Source: an uncultured Acetobacteraceae bacterium (lineage in GTDB: Bacteria > Pseudomonadota > Alphaproteobacteria > Acetobacterales > Acetobacteraceae). Taken from it: DNA of 64,000 nt. The stretch is taken from contig CALTUD010000013.1 in assembly GCA_943912335.1 (NCBI GenBank), positions 34,746 to 98,745 of the forward strand, written 5' to 3'. Within the stretch, counting starts at the first letter, position 1. Each line of letters opens with the position of its first letter. Below are positions 26,761 through 35,373 of the stretch, one piece after another. Position numbers and translations under genes: made by a program. The notes beneath the pieces were generated by a model. That model was given only the letters and a program-made list of their open reading frames with translations. It was not told where the DNA came from and searched no databases.

Positions 26761-28659
26761 TCATGTCCCGCCGGAAACGATCCAGTCCCGCACACGCTGC
26801 GACAGCACGGAAAGCGGCATCGCGCCCTGCAACAGGATCACGTCGTGGAAGCGGCGCAGGTCGAAATTCGGACCGAGTTTCGCTTCCGCGTCGGCGCGAA
26901 GTCCTGAGATACGGAGCTGGCCGATCTTGTAGCCGAGCGCCTGTCCGGGCCAGGCGATATAGCGATCGACCTCGTTCTGGATGTTCTTCTCCGCGAGCGC
27001 CGTGTTCTGTCGCAGATAGGCGACGGCCTGATCGCGGGTCCAGTTCTTCCAGTGTATGCCGACATCGATTACGAGACGGCAGGCGCGCCACATCTCCATC
27101 GAGAGCATGCCGAAGCGCTGATACGACGTTTCGTAGAGGCCGAATTCGCGCACGAGCTGTTCGCAATACACCGCCCAGCCTTCCACGTAGGCGGTGATGT
27201 CGGATTGCTGGCGGAAATCCGGCAGGTCGGTGAGTTCCTGCGCGAGGGCGATCTGCAGATAATGGCCGGGCGCGCCTTCATGCGCGACCAGCGAAGGCAG
27301 TTCGTAGAGCGGCCGCTGATCGAGATGCGAGGTGTTGATCAGCAGTTCCGCGGCGATGCCCTGCCTGGGATCGCCCGGCTGCGCGCGGCCGGAGGTGTAG
27401 CCGTCCTCGATCTCGCGCGGCACCTCGACGACGCCGTAGCTGAGGCGCGGCAGGGTGCGGAAGAAATGCGGCAACTGCCCGTCGATCCGCTTGGCAAGGC
27501 GGCAGGCCTTCTCCATCAGCGCCTCGCGCGTGGTGACGTAGAACTGCTTGTCGGTGCGCAGGAACTGCAGGAAGGCCGGGAAATCGCCGGTGAATCCGCT
27601 GGCGGCGATCTCGTGCAGCATCTCGGCATGGATGCGCTTCACCTCGCTTTCGCCGAGATCGAACACCTGGTCCGGCGTCATGTCGGTGGTGGTCTGGTCG
27701 CGCACGCGATAGCTGTAATAGGCGCGGCCGTTCGGCAGGGACGATACGCCCAGAGTGGTGCGTGCGGCGGGGATGTAGGTGTCGCGGAAGAAGATCGCCA
27801 GCGTGCGTTGCGCCGGCTGCACGGAATCGCGGATCGCCGCCACCGCGTCCGCGTGCAGGGCGTCGCGCGTAGCGGCGGGAATGGTGGGCGGCATGGCGTC
27901 GATCGGCGCCAGCAAAGGGCTTTTTTCGGGCGGAGTGGCGAGCTGCGCGTTCACCGTCGCCGCCGCCTTCTCCGCGACCAGACGCGGCTGCGTGAATGTG
28001 TCCGTGATGCCGCGCCGCATGTTGGCGATCTCGCGATCGTAATAGGCGGGCACGGCATGGAGACGGGCGATCCAGTCGCGCGCCTCGGTTTCGGTGTGGA
28101 TCACGGTGCCTTGCGCCGCATAGCCGGGCACCAAGAAGAACCCGTCATCGGCGCTGAACGGGATACGGTTCTCGTCGAACACGAAGGCGGCGATTTCCTG
28201 TCCGAGACGCCATTGCAGCAATTCACGGTTCAACTTCTCTTCCGGCGACAACCCGGCATCGCCGATCGCGTCCAGACGGATCTTGCAGGTGCGCAGGGCA
28301 TCTTCCTGCGTTCGGGTCGCGGCGGGGGAGTTGTCGGGCCAGCGCCGGCGCGCCGCGGCGTCGCCACGCTGCCCGGCGTCGATCGGGTCGCCTTCGCGTT
28401 CGATGCGGCCGTATTCGGCGATCACCGCGGCGAGGCGCTGCGACGGCGTGCCCGATCCGGGCGCGGCGGCAGGAGCGGGCCTGGTGCCCTGGGCCTGCGC
28501 CTTGGCGTCCAGCACGAGGCCGGCGACGGAGCTGGCCAGCAGCATGGTCGCGCTGCGCCGGCCGAACCGCACCGTGTCCGAGCGCCCGAACACCGAGAGA
28601 CCGCAACAGCCGTTTTCGCAAACATGGTTCATGTCGAGTTCTCGCGGATGTCGTGTCAT
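26761..28659 (-). CDS. Secreted DUF885-family peptidase-like protein
   Basis: The roughly 632-residue protein begins with a long leader containing FGRRSATMLLASSVAGLVL and ending near AKAQAQ, which looks like a twin-arginine or Sec signal. The body is DUF885: the metal-binding block SLVAHEGAPGHYLQIALAQE has the H-E-x-x-P-G-H pattern, followed by YVEGWAVYCEQL. This family is thought to be zinc peptidases related to M32, but activity is rarely shown. ATG 28659 overlaps the stop of the upstream GH35-like gene as ATGA; ATG 28632 (MNHVCENG) is an alternative. It is the last gene of the leftward hydroxyproline-side operon, so it probably acts on peptides outside the cytoplasm. Confidence 0.85.
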   Translation of the reverse strand: MTRHPRELDMNHVCENGCCGLSVFGRSDTVRFGRRSATMLLASSVAGLVLDAKAQAQGTRPAPAAAPGSGTPSQRLAAVIAEYGRIEREGDPIDAGQRGDAAARRRWPDNSPAATRTQEDALRTCKIRLDAIGDAGLSPEEKLNRELLQWRLGQEIAAFVFDENRIPFSADDGFFLVPGYAAQGTVIHTETEARDWIARLHAVPAYYDREIANMRRGITDTFTQPRLVAEKAAATVNAQLATPPEKSPLLAPIDAMPPTIPAATRDALHADAVAAIRDSVQPAQRTLAIFFRDTYIPAARTTLGVSSLPNGRAYYSYRVRDQTTTDMTPDQVFDLGESEVKRIHAEMLHEIAASGFTGDFPAFLQFLRTDKQFYVTTREALMEKACRLAKRIDGQLPHFFRTLPRLSYGVVEVPREIEDGYTSGRAQPGDPRQGIAAELLINTSHLDQRPLYELPSLVAHEGAPGHYLQIALAQELTDLPDFRQQSDITAYVEGWAVYCEQLVREFGLYETSYQRFGMLSMEMWRACRLVIDVGIHWKNWTRDQAVAYLRQNTALAEKNIQNEVDRYIAWPGQALGYKIGQLRISGLRADAEAKLGPNFDLRRFHDVILLQGAMPLSVLSQRVRDWIVSGGT

Positions 28660-30257
28660 GGGCCGAGCGTGACGCGGACGGTTTCGCCCTGCGGATCGAG
28701 CGCGATGCCGTAATCGGTCTCGTCGCCATTCAGGATGCGGTCGGTGGTCCAGCCCGCATCGGTCATGTGGCCTTGCTCGACGCGCAGGATCTCGTGCGTG
28801 CCGGTGGCATCGTCCTTCGGCTGTAGCTCGATCCGTGCCGACATGCCGGCGATCAGGATATGCGTCGCGTCGATCGGCGCCACCAAAGCGCGGCCTGGCG
28901 CGAGCGCGTCGAACGGTGCGGTGGTCGGACCCGGTTTGCCCCATTCGGCGCCGAACGTGGCGGTGATGCGCCAATCGCCGATCTCGGTGGAGGGATTCGG
29001 TGCGCCGGGCTCCTCGAGCAGGGCGGAAATGCGTTTCTCCCTTGCCGCTTCGGCCAGAAACGCGCCCATCGGTGCGAGAAGCTGGTTGTTGCGGCCATGG
29101 GCGATCAGTGCCGGAGTCAGGTCCGGGTCGCCGGGCTGGTGGTCGATGCCGAACTGCGATGCGCCGATGCCGCCGCGCCCGAGCGTGTCGAACACCCACC
29201 GCGCCGTGGCGGGCGTGATGCCGCTTTCGGACACGAACGGCACGTTGTCCGGACGATCGTACGGCAGCACGCCCTTGCGGAATTCGGCGAGGGAATTTGT
29301 GTAGACGTCGGTGCCGAGAACGCCGATCGCCGGCGTCATCGCCTTCCAGATCGGCAGTACGGTCCAGACACCGCCACCGCTCGGATAATCGGTGCCCGGC
29401 TGCGTCAGGCCGCGATAGCGCAGCCAGACATTGGCATAGATCGGCAGCGGATCGGCAGCGCGTCCGGCCTCCGCCACCGCATTCACGTAGCGCGAAACGG
29501 ACCATGCCGCGAAGCACTCGTCCGCGCGTGTGCCGAAGGCGTCGTGCCAGTTCGGATGGCCGCCTTTCGCGTCGATGTTCATCGCCCGCAGCACCGCATC
29601 CGGCACGGGCGCGGCGAAGGCGGCGTTGGCGGCATCGGTATGGTCGCGCACGGTACCGAACAGGCCGCTCTCGTTCTCCACCTGAACAAGAATCACGGTG
29701 TGCTGGACACCATCGATCGCCCGCACATGCTGCATCAGCGCCGTGAAGGCGGCCTTGTCGCGGGCGAGGGTTTCGGTGCCAAACGGCGACAGGCCGTTGG
29801 CGGTATCGTTGCCGTCTGCATCGCGCAGGCGCGGATAATGCTGCCGATCCTGCTTGATCCAGTCCGGCACGTAACCCATCGCGCCGTTCTTCCACGTGCC
29901 GAACCAGAGCAAGGCCAGACGCTTGCGATGGGTGCGAGCCTGATGGACCAGCATGTCGGTCTCGGCGAAGTCGAACCGTCCCGGCTGCGGCTCCAAAGTC
30001 TGCCAGTAGACCGGCGCTTCCAGCGTGTTGACCGCCATCGCGTCGGCCGCCGCCCAGACGGCGTTCATCCGGTCTGGCCAGGCGGACGAGTTGTGCGGCT
30101 GGGCGGCCAGAACGAGAAACGGCTTGCCATCGACACGCAGCGACATGCGCCCGTGTCCGTCATCCACGAAAACGGGGGGTGGGTTCGGCGTGGGTGCTGC
30201 AGCCGCCGCGGCAGAGACACCCAGACAGGCGGCTGTCGCCAGAAGCCAGTGTCGCAT
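28656..30257 (-). CDS. GH35-like beta-galactosidase with DUF5597-type C-terminus, secreted
   Basis: The 533-residue product has a clear Sec signal (MRHWLLATAACLGVSAAAAAA). The TIM-barrel part includes PFLVLAAQPHNSSAWP, VNTLEAPVYWQTLEPQPGRFDF, VQVENESGLF (acid/base glutamate in E-N-E) and PFVSESGI (nucleophile glutamate). These are the GH35 catalytic blocks, in the subgroup with a DUF5597 C-terminal domain. It should release beta-linked galactose, or a related sugar, in the periplasm. It overlaps the M24 peptidase stop as TGATG and the DUF885 start as ATGA. Its location inside a peptidase/hydroxyproline operon points to glycosylated, hydroxyproline-rich substrates. Confidence 0.85.
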   Translation of the reverse strand: MRHWLLATAACLGVSAAAAAAPTPNPPPVFVDDGHGRMSLRVDGKPFLVLAAQPHNSSAWPDRMNAVWAAADAMAVNTLEAPVYWQTLEPQPGRFDFAETDMLVHQARTHRKRLALLWFGTWKNGAMGYVPDWIKQDRQHYPRLRDADGNDTANGLSPFGTETLARDKAAFTALMQHVRAIDGVQHTVILVQVENESGLFGTVRDHTDAANAAFAAPVPDAVLRAMNIDAKGGHPNWHDAFGTRADECFAAWSVSRYVNAVAEAGRAADPLPIYANVWLRYRGLTQPGTDYPSGGGVWTVLPIWKAMTPAIGVLGTDVYTNSLAEFRKGVLPYDRPDNVPFVSESGITPATARWVFDTLGRGGIGASQFGIDHQPGDPDLTPALIAHGRNNQLLAPMGAFLAEAAREKRISALLEEPGAPNPSTEIGDWRITATFGAEWGKPGPTTAPFDALAPGRALVAPIDATHILIAGMSARIELQPKDDATGTHEILRVEQGHMTDAGWTTDRILNGDETDYGIALDPQGETVRVTLGP

Positions 30258-31459
30258 CAGGCGTCTCTCCAATCGGTCGCCGGCTCGGTGAACCAGCGCG
30301 CCCCGGTGTCGGTGACGCAGACGCAATCCTCGAGTCGGACGCCGAAGCGTTCGGGGATGACGATCATCGGTTCAATCGAAAAACACATGCCCGGTTCGAG
30401 CAGGGTGGTTTCGCCGCGCACGATATAGACCGGCTCGTGGATCGACAGGCCGATGCCGTGGCCGGTGCGATGCGGCAGGCCGGGCAGGGCGTAGTCCGGG
30501 CCCAGCCCGTGCGCTTCGAGCACGCGCCGCGCGGCCGCATCCACCGTTTCCGCCGCCACGCCGGGGCGCACCGCCGCGAATGCGGCCTGTTGGGCCTCGC
30601 TTTCGATCTGCCAGATGCGGTGCTGTTCGGCATCGTCCGCGCCGATGCGCCAGCAGCGCGTCATGTCGGACTGGTAGCCGTGCAGGATGCAGCCGGTATC
30701 GACCAGAACGAGCGCGTCGCGTTCGAGAGACTGGTCGCCGGGAATGCCGTGCGGAAAGGCGGTGGCGCGGTCGAACTGCACGGCACAGAACGAGGCGCCG
30801 TCGGGCGCGCCGAGCGCACGATGCGCCAGATCGACGAAGCGACGAATCTCGCTGGCGCGCAGCCCCGGTTCCAGCGCCTCTGCCGTGCCGCGATGCACCC
30901 GGGCCGTGATGCGCATGGCGTGATCCATGATCGCCAGCTCGGCTGCGCTCTTGCGGCGTCGCACGCACTCCAGCACCGGGGCGGCGTCGGACAGGCGCAG
31001 ATCGGCGCGCTGCTCGGTCAGCGCACGGGAAAAGCGGAACGGCGTTTCGGGATCGAGCCCGAGACGCACGCCCTGTTTCAGCAGCGGCGACAGGATCGCG
31101 GCCGGGTTCTCGTGCTCGTCCCAGGGCAGCGGCTCGACCGGGAACGCGAGTCCTTCGGCGACCGAACCGATCTCGAAGCGCGGGCACAGCAGGCGTGGAA
31201 CGCCGTCGCGCGGCAGCAACAACGCCACCGCGCGCTCCGTCGGGCTGAAGGCGAGGCCGGTCAGGTAACGCAGAAACGGACCCGCGCCGATCAGGATCGC
31301 ATCGAGTCCGGCCGAGTCCATGCCATGCAGCACGGCGTTCAGACGATCGCGATGTTCCGGCGCCGCGATCGGCGGCGGCATCGGCGCGTCGTCCGGCGAC
31401 AGGGTTTCCAGCGCGCGTTGCAGCCGGGACGGAAGAGCCAGAACGGAGCCGGATGCCAT
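30257..31459 (-). CDS. M24-family metallopeptidase (Xaa-Pro dipeptidase/aminopeptidase-type)
   Basis: The 400-residue cytoplasmic protein has the creatinase/prolidase N-domain and a pita-bread catalytic domain. The five metal ligands can be placed: LVDTGCILHGYQSDMTR gives two aspartates, HGIGLSIHEP a histidine, CFSIEP a glutamate, and VRLEDCV the last glutamate. M24 enzymes often cleave next to proline. In an operon with hydroxyproline catabolic genes and a permease, an Xaa-Pro or Xaa-Hyp dipeptidase role is likely. ATG 31459 is 4 bp after the permease stop. The exact cleavage specificity is unknown. Confidence 0.9.
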   Translation of the reverse strand: MASGSVLALPSRLQRALETLSPDDAPMPPPIAAPEHRDRLNAVLHGMDSAGLDAILIGAGPFLRYLTGLAFSPTERAVALLLPRDGVPRLLCPRFEIGSVAEGLAFPVEPLPWDEHENPAAILSPLLKQGVRLGLDPETPFRFSRALTEQRADLRLSDAAPVLECVRRRKSAAELAIMDHAMRITARVHRGTAEALEPGLRASEIRRFVDLAHRALGAPDGASFCAVQFDRATAFPHGIPGDQSLERDALVLVDTGCILHGYQSDMTRCWRIGADDAEQHRIWQIESEAQQAAFAAVRPGVAAETVDAAARRVLEAHGLGPDYALPGLPHRTGHGIGLSIHEPVYIVRGETTLLEPGMCFSIEPMIVIPERFGVRLEDCVCVTDTGARWFTEPATDWRDA

Positions 31460-31463
31460 GCGG

Positions 31464-33008
31464 TCAGTCTTCCAGGAAAGCGCGGAACGGGTCGGGTCGT
31501 CCACGGCGTTGCGCCACGGCGAAGCAGCACAAGGACAGCGCCACCACCGCCACGTCGTCGAACGGATGCGCGATCCAGCCGCGCCCGCCGAAACTGCCCG
31601 CAAAAGACAGCAGCATCAAACCGGCGATCCAGCCGAACAGCCACGCACTCTCGTGCCACGCCTCGCGGCCGTAGCGAACGGCGACGGCAAGGCCAGCAAG
31701 ACACTGGAAACCGAGCAGCCAGCGCAGCACTGGCCAGCCGGTCCAGAACACGATCAGGGAGGCGATCGCGAAAGAAACCGGCGCCACCACGGAAAAACCG
31801 CGCAGACGGAACGGGCGCGGCAGGCCGGGCGCCGTGCGCCGCAATGCGGCGGCGGCCGTGGGCGCCAGCGCGTAGCTCATCATCAGCGCCGAGGAGACCA
31901 CGCCGATCAGCGCCTGCCAGGAGGGAAACGGCATCGTCCAGAACACGGACAAGGCGAAACACAGCCAGAGTGCTGGAACCGGAACGCCGCTGCGCGGATC
32001 GACGCGCCCGAACAGGCGCGGAAAGGTGCCGCTGCGCGCCCAGGCGAACACCACACGCGGCGTGGCGCCCAGATAAACGTTGCCGGTGCCGGTCGGCGAG
32101 GCCATCGCGTCGCACACCACCAGAGTCGCCAGCCAGCCCGCACCCAGCATCACCGCCAGATCGCGGAACGGCAGCGCCAGCGCCGTGTCGAGCCCGCTCC
32201 ATCCCTGCACCAGCAGCGCCTGCGGTATGCTGCCGAGAAACGCGGCCTGGAGCAGCACGTAGACCAGCATCGACAAAAGCACCGAACACAGCAGCGCGAA
32301 CGGGATCGAACGCTGCGGATCGCGCACTTCCGACGCCACGGACACGATCGGCGTCAGCCCCAGATAGGCGAAGATGATTCCGCCGGTGGAGATCGCCGCT
32401 TCCACGCCGGACGCGCCGCCCGGCGCGATGCCGTGCGCGACGAAATTCGCCACGTGCATGTGCAGAAGCAGAAAGATTGCGACCAGGGCCGGCACGCAGA
32501 ACTTGAACAGAGTGACGATCGTGTTCACCAGCGCGAAGGTGCCGATGCCGACGCGATTGATCCCGAACAGAACGATCAGAATCGCGAGTTGCAGCAGCCA
32601 GCCGGCAAGAGTCGGATCGCCTGCCGCATCGCGCGTCAGGCCGGGAATCCAGGCGCCGGCATATTGGCGCGCGGCGACGATCTCGATCGCGATCAGCGAC
32701 GTATAGGCGATTGTGGTGACGAGCCCCATCAGGAAGCCGCAGACCGGGCCGTGCGACCATTCTGGGTAGCGCACCACGCCTCCCGCATGCGGCAGAGCCG
32801 CGCCCAGTTCGCAATAGACCAGCCCCAGCAGCAGCACCGCGCCGCCCGCGACGACCCAGCTCAGGATGGAGGCCGGCCCGGCGATGGCCGATACGTGGGC
32901 GGCGGCGAACAGCCAGCCGGAGCCGAAGATCGAGCCGAAGCCGATCATGGTCAGATCGAGACGGGACAAAGAGCGTTTGAAACCACTCGCGTCGGGTTCG
33001 TCGCTCAT
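31464..33008 (-). CDS. APC-superfamily amino acid permease
   Basis: The 514-residue inner-membrane protein has about 12 helices and the APC opening LTMIGFGSIFGSGWLFAA, where G-S-I-x-G-S-G binds the amino-acid backbone. Later signatures include GIIFAYLGLTPIVSVASEVRDPQRSIPFAL and NVYLGATPRVVFAWARSGTFP. It sits between the D-hydroxyproline oxidase gene (2 bp gap) and the M24 peptidase (4 bp gap). Import of hydroxyproline or proline is the contextual inference; sequence alone gives no substrate. Confidence 0.9.
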   Translation of the reverse strand: MSDEPDASGFKRSLSRLDLTMIGFGSIFGSGWLFAAAHVSAIAGPASILSWVVAGGAVLLLGLVYCELGAALPHAGGVVRYPEWSHGPVCGFLMGLVTTIAYTSLIAIEIVAARQYAGAWIPGLTRDAAGDPTLAGWLLQLAILIVLFGINRVGIGTFALVNTIVTLFKFCVPALVAIFLLLHMHVANFVAHGIAPGGASGVEAAISTGGIIFAYLGLTPIVSVASEVRDPQRSIPFALLCSVLLSMLVYVLLQAAFLGSIPQALLVQGWSGLDTALALPFRDLAVMLGAGWLATLVVCDAMASPTGTGNVYLGATPRVVFAWARSGTFPRLFGRVDPRSGVPVPALWLCFALSVFWTMPFPSWQALIGVVSSALMMSYALAPTAAAALRRTAPGLPRPFRLRGFSVVAPVSFAIASLIVFWTGWPVLRWLLGFQCLAGLAVAVRYGREAWHESAWLFGWIAGLMLLSFAGSFGGRGWIAHPFDDVAVVALSLCCFAVAQRRGRPDPFRAFLED

Positions 33009-33010
33009 CG

Positions 33011-34303
33011 TCACGCTCCGAAACGGGCCGGGTCGAACGGCGACAGCCCTTCCACCGCCTCGCCGTGCAACAAGCCGAGCGCGATCTCTGCGGTGCGCGG
33101 GGCGAGGGTCAGGCCGAGATGGCCGTGCCCGCTCAGCACCATCAGGTTGGGCAGATCCGGTAGCGTGCCGATCGCCGGCAGATAATCCGGCAGGGTCGGC
33201 CTGGCGCCCATCCAGCGCCGGAACGGCGAGGCGACCGGCAGACCGAGCGCACGCACATGCTCTTCCAGACGCCCCCATTTGCGCCCGTCGGGCGGCGCGT
33301 CCTCGCGGTCGAACTCCACGAAGGAGGAGGCGCGCAGACGATCGCCGAAGCGCGACACGATCAGAGCGCGTTCCTCGAACACCAGAGGCGGGAACGGCCA
33401 GGATGTCTCGTGCCGCCACTCGATATGATACCCGCGCTCGGCGATCAGCGGCAGGACGTGGCCGATCCCGCGCAGCAGGCGCGCCGTGCCAACGCCGGCG
33501 GCGAGGATCGTCCGATCGGCCTCGACGGTCGCGCCATCCGCCAGGGTGACGATCCGCCCATCGGCGGAGATCTCCCGGACGCCCTGCCGTATCACCTGTC
33601 CGCCCGCCGCCGCGAACGCCTCCAGCACGACGCCGAGGCAGCGCGAGGGGTCGTCCACCTGTCCGGTTCTCTCGAAGCGTATGCCGCCCGCAAACGGTTG
33701 TCCGAGCCGGTCGGAAAGCGTGCGGAGCGTGTCCGGCTCGAGCGGACGCGACCGGGCCGTGCCGGTGTCGCCCCCCGCGGCCATCGCCTTCCGCAGCGCA
33801 ACCGGGTCGCGCCACAACATCAGGTGGCCGTGATCGCGGACCAGGTCGGGTTCGCCGAGCCCGTCCGCCAGACGTTTCCAGGCCGGCAGGGCGTCGGCCA
33901 GCAGAAAGGCCAGCGCCCGCTCTCCGGCCCGGGCGCGTAGCGTGGCGCGCGCGAAACGCAGGCCCCAGGGCAGCCATGCGCCGGGCCTCCGCCAGCCTAG
34001 GTCCAGCGCGCCGCCGAAACGGAACAGCCGGCGCGGCGCGCTGAACAGGTAGGATGGATTGGCGAGCGGCCTGATCTGTTCGGTGGCGATATGACCGGCA
34101 TTGCCGAACGAGGCCGGTCCGGTGAAATAGTCTCCGAACGGTACCTGCGCCGGATCGCGGTCCTGCGGCCAACACAAGGTCACGGAGAAGCCGTTCCGCT
34201 GCGCCGCCAGAGCCGCGACGCGGCCGACGATGCCGCCGCCCACCACCACGAGGCGGCGCGGTCCCGGACACGATAGCGGACGGCTTGTTCTTGAAGCTTG
34301 CAT
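33011..34303 (-). CDS. FAD-dependent D-amino acid oxidoreductase, probable D-hydroxyproline dehydrogenase
   Basis: This DadA/DAO-type flavoprotein has 430 residues. The FAD-binding Rossmann motif is VVVGGGIVGRVAALAAQRNG at residues 18-37, and the C-terminal substrate/FAD block includes MGARPTLPDYLPAIGTLP and NLMVLSGHGHLGLTLAP. It should oxidise cis-4-hydroxy-D-proline to the pyrroline carboxylate. It faces the deaminase across a 47-bp divergent promoter region. Its ATG at 34303 lies at the edge of a perfect 14-bp palindrome (34303-34316). Together with the epimerase and deaminase downstream it completes the first three steps of hydroxyproline breakdown. Confidence 0.87.
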   Translation of the reverse strand: MQASRTSRPLSCPGPRRLVVVGGGIVGRVAALAAQRNGFSVTLCWPQDRDPAQVPFGDYFTGPASFGNAGHIATEQIRPLANPSYLFSAPRRLFRFGGALDLGWRRPGAWLPWGLRFARATLRARAGERALAFLLADALPAWKRLADGLGEPDLVRDHGHLMLWRDPVALRKAMAAGGDTGTARSRPLEPDTLRTLSDRLGQPFAGGIRFERTGQVDDPSRCLGVVLEAFAAAGGQVIRQGVREISADGRIVTLADGATVEADRTILAAGVGTARLLRGIGHVLPLIAERGYHIEWRHETSWPFPPLVFEERALIVSRFGDRLRASSFVEFDREDAPPDGRKWGRLEEHVRALGLPVASPFRRWMGARPTLPDYLPAIGTLPDLPNLMVLSGHGHLGLTLAPRTAEIALGLLHGEAVEGLSPFDPARFGA

Positions 34304-34316
34304 ATCGTATACGATA
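34303..34316. promoter_or_regulatory. Perfect 14-bp palindrome in the hydroxyproline divergent promoter
   Basis: TATCGTATACGATA is a perfect inverted repeat between the oxidase and deaminase start codons. Its GTATAC core is usual for operators of GntR regulators with FCD domains. It covers the oxidase ATG, so a bound regulator would block both directions. Confidence 0.65.
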
Positions 34317-34350
34317 CATCACCATCGACGCCGTGCAAGCGAGGATCATC

Positions 34351-35238
34351 ATGAAGTGGACAGGCGTTTTCCCGGCGGCGACGACCCAGTTCAAGGACGA
34401 CTATAGCGTCGATCACGACGCCACGCGCGGCGTGCTCGATGCGCTGGTGCGTGACGGCGTGCACGGTCTGGTGGTGATGGGCACCTGCGGCGAGAACAAC
34501 TCGCTGGAGCCGGACGAGAAGATCGCCCTGCTGCGCGAGGCGGTGGACGTGGTGGCCAGGCGCGTGCCGGTGATCGTCGGCGTGTCCGAGTTCGACACCG
34601 CGCGCGCCTGCCGCTTCGCCGCCAAGGCGGCGGAACTCGGCGCGGACGCGCTGATGGTCCTGCCGGCCATGGTCTACGTGCCGCAGCCGCACGAGCTCGA
34701 AGCGCATTTCAGCGCGGTGGCGAAGGCGTCCGACCTGCCGATCATGCTGTACAACAACCCGCCGGCCTATCGCGTCAGCATCGGCATGGACGTGCTGGAG
34801 CGTCTCGCCGCGCTGCCGACCATCGCCGCGGTCAAGGAAAGCGCGCCGGATACGCGCCGCTTCACCGATCTGCACAACCGCTTCGGCGATCGCTTCGTGC
34901 TGATGGCCGGTCTGGACGACGTGGCGCTGGAAGGCCTGATGCTGGGTGCGGCCGGCTGGGTGTCGGGCCTGACCAGCGCCTTCCCGCAGGAATCGGTGGC
35001 GCTGGTGGAAGCGGCGATGCGCGGCGACTACGCCGAGGCGCTGCGGATCTATCGCTGGTTCATGCCGCTGCTGCATCTCGATGCCGAGCACGATCTGGTG
35101 CAGTCGATCAAGCTGGCCGAGCAGATCATGGGCCGTGGTTCGGAGCGCGTGCGCATGCCGCGTCTGCCGCTGACGGGCGCGCGCCGGGCGGAAGTGACGG
35201 CGATGGTGGAAAAGGCGGCGGCGACGCGGCCGTTATGA
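34351..35238 (+). CDS. lhpC: DapA-family lyase, probable 1-pyrroline-4-hydroxy-2-carboxylate deaminase
   Basis: The 295-residue protein is a class I aldolase barrel of the DHDPS family. The Schiff-base lysine is Lys162 in AAVKES, the assisting tyrosine is Tyr134 in IMLYNNPPAY, and the phosphate/carboxylate loop reads GTCGENNSL (residues 44-52). Between a D-hydroxyproline oxidase and a hydroxyproline epimerase, the expected role is deamination of pyrroline-4-hydroxy-2-carboxylate to alpha-ketoglutarate semialdehyde. An L-2-keto-3-deoxyarabonate dehydratase role, giving the same product, is an alternative because that enzyme is in the same family and arabinose genes are near. ATG 34351 has GAGG 6-7 bases upstream. 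Confidence 0.82.
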   Translation: MKWTGVFPAATTQFKDDYSVDHDATRGVLDALVRDGVHGLVVMGTCGENNSLEPDEKIALLREAVDVVARRVPVIVGVSEFDTARACRFAAKAAELGADALMVLPAMVYVPQPHELEAHFSAVAKASDLPIMLYNNPPAYRVSIGMDVLERLAALPTIAAVKESAPDTRRFTDLHNRFGDRFVLMAGLDDVALEGLMLGAAGWVSGLTSAFPQESVALVEAAMRGDYAEALRIYRWFMPLLHLDAEHDLVQSIKLAEQIMGRGSERVRMPRLPLTGARRAEVTAMVEKAAATRPL

Positions 35239-35243
35239 GACCA

Positions 35244-35348
35244 GGGGCTTTGCCCCGGACCCCACTCAAGGCTCGCCTTGAGAATCCAGTTGTTTGATCA
35301 ATTGGATTCCAAAGGCGAGCCTTTGGCGGGTCCAGGGCAGAGCCCTGG
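35244..35348. repeat. Intergenic multi-hairpin repeat, family 2, copy 1
   Basis: Five short inverted repeats stand in a row: GGGGC/GCCCC (35244-35256), CAAGGC/GCCTTG (35267-35280), an AATCCA/TGGATT pair (from 35282), CCAAAGGC/GCCTTTGG (35309-35326) and CCAGGGC/GCCCTGG (35332-35348). A shorter relative lies at 49665-49709. It separates the deaminase from the epimerase. It is non-coding and may act as transcript-processing or partial-terminator structure. Confidence 0.75.
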
Positions 35349-35373
35349 AATACGTTTTCGAGGATTCCCGCTC

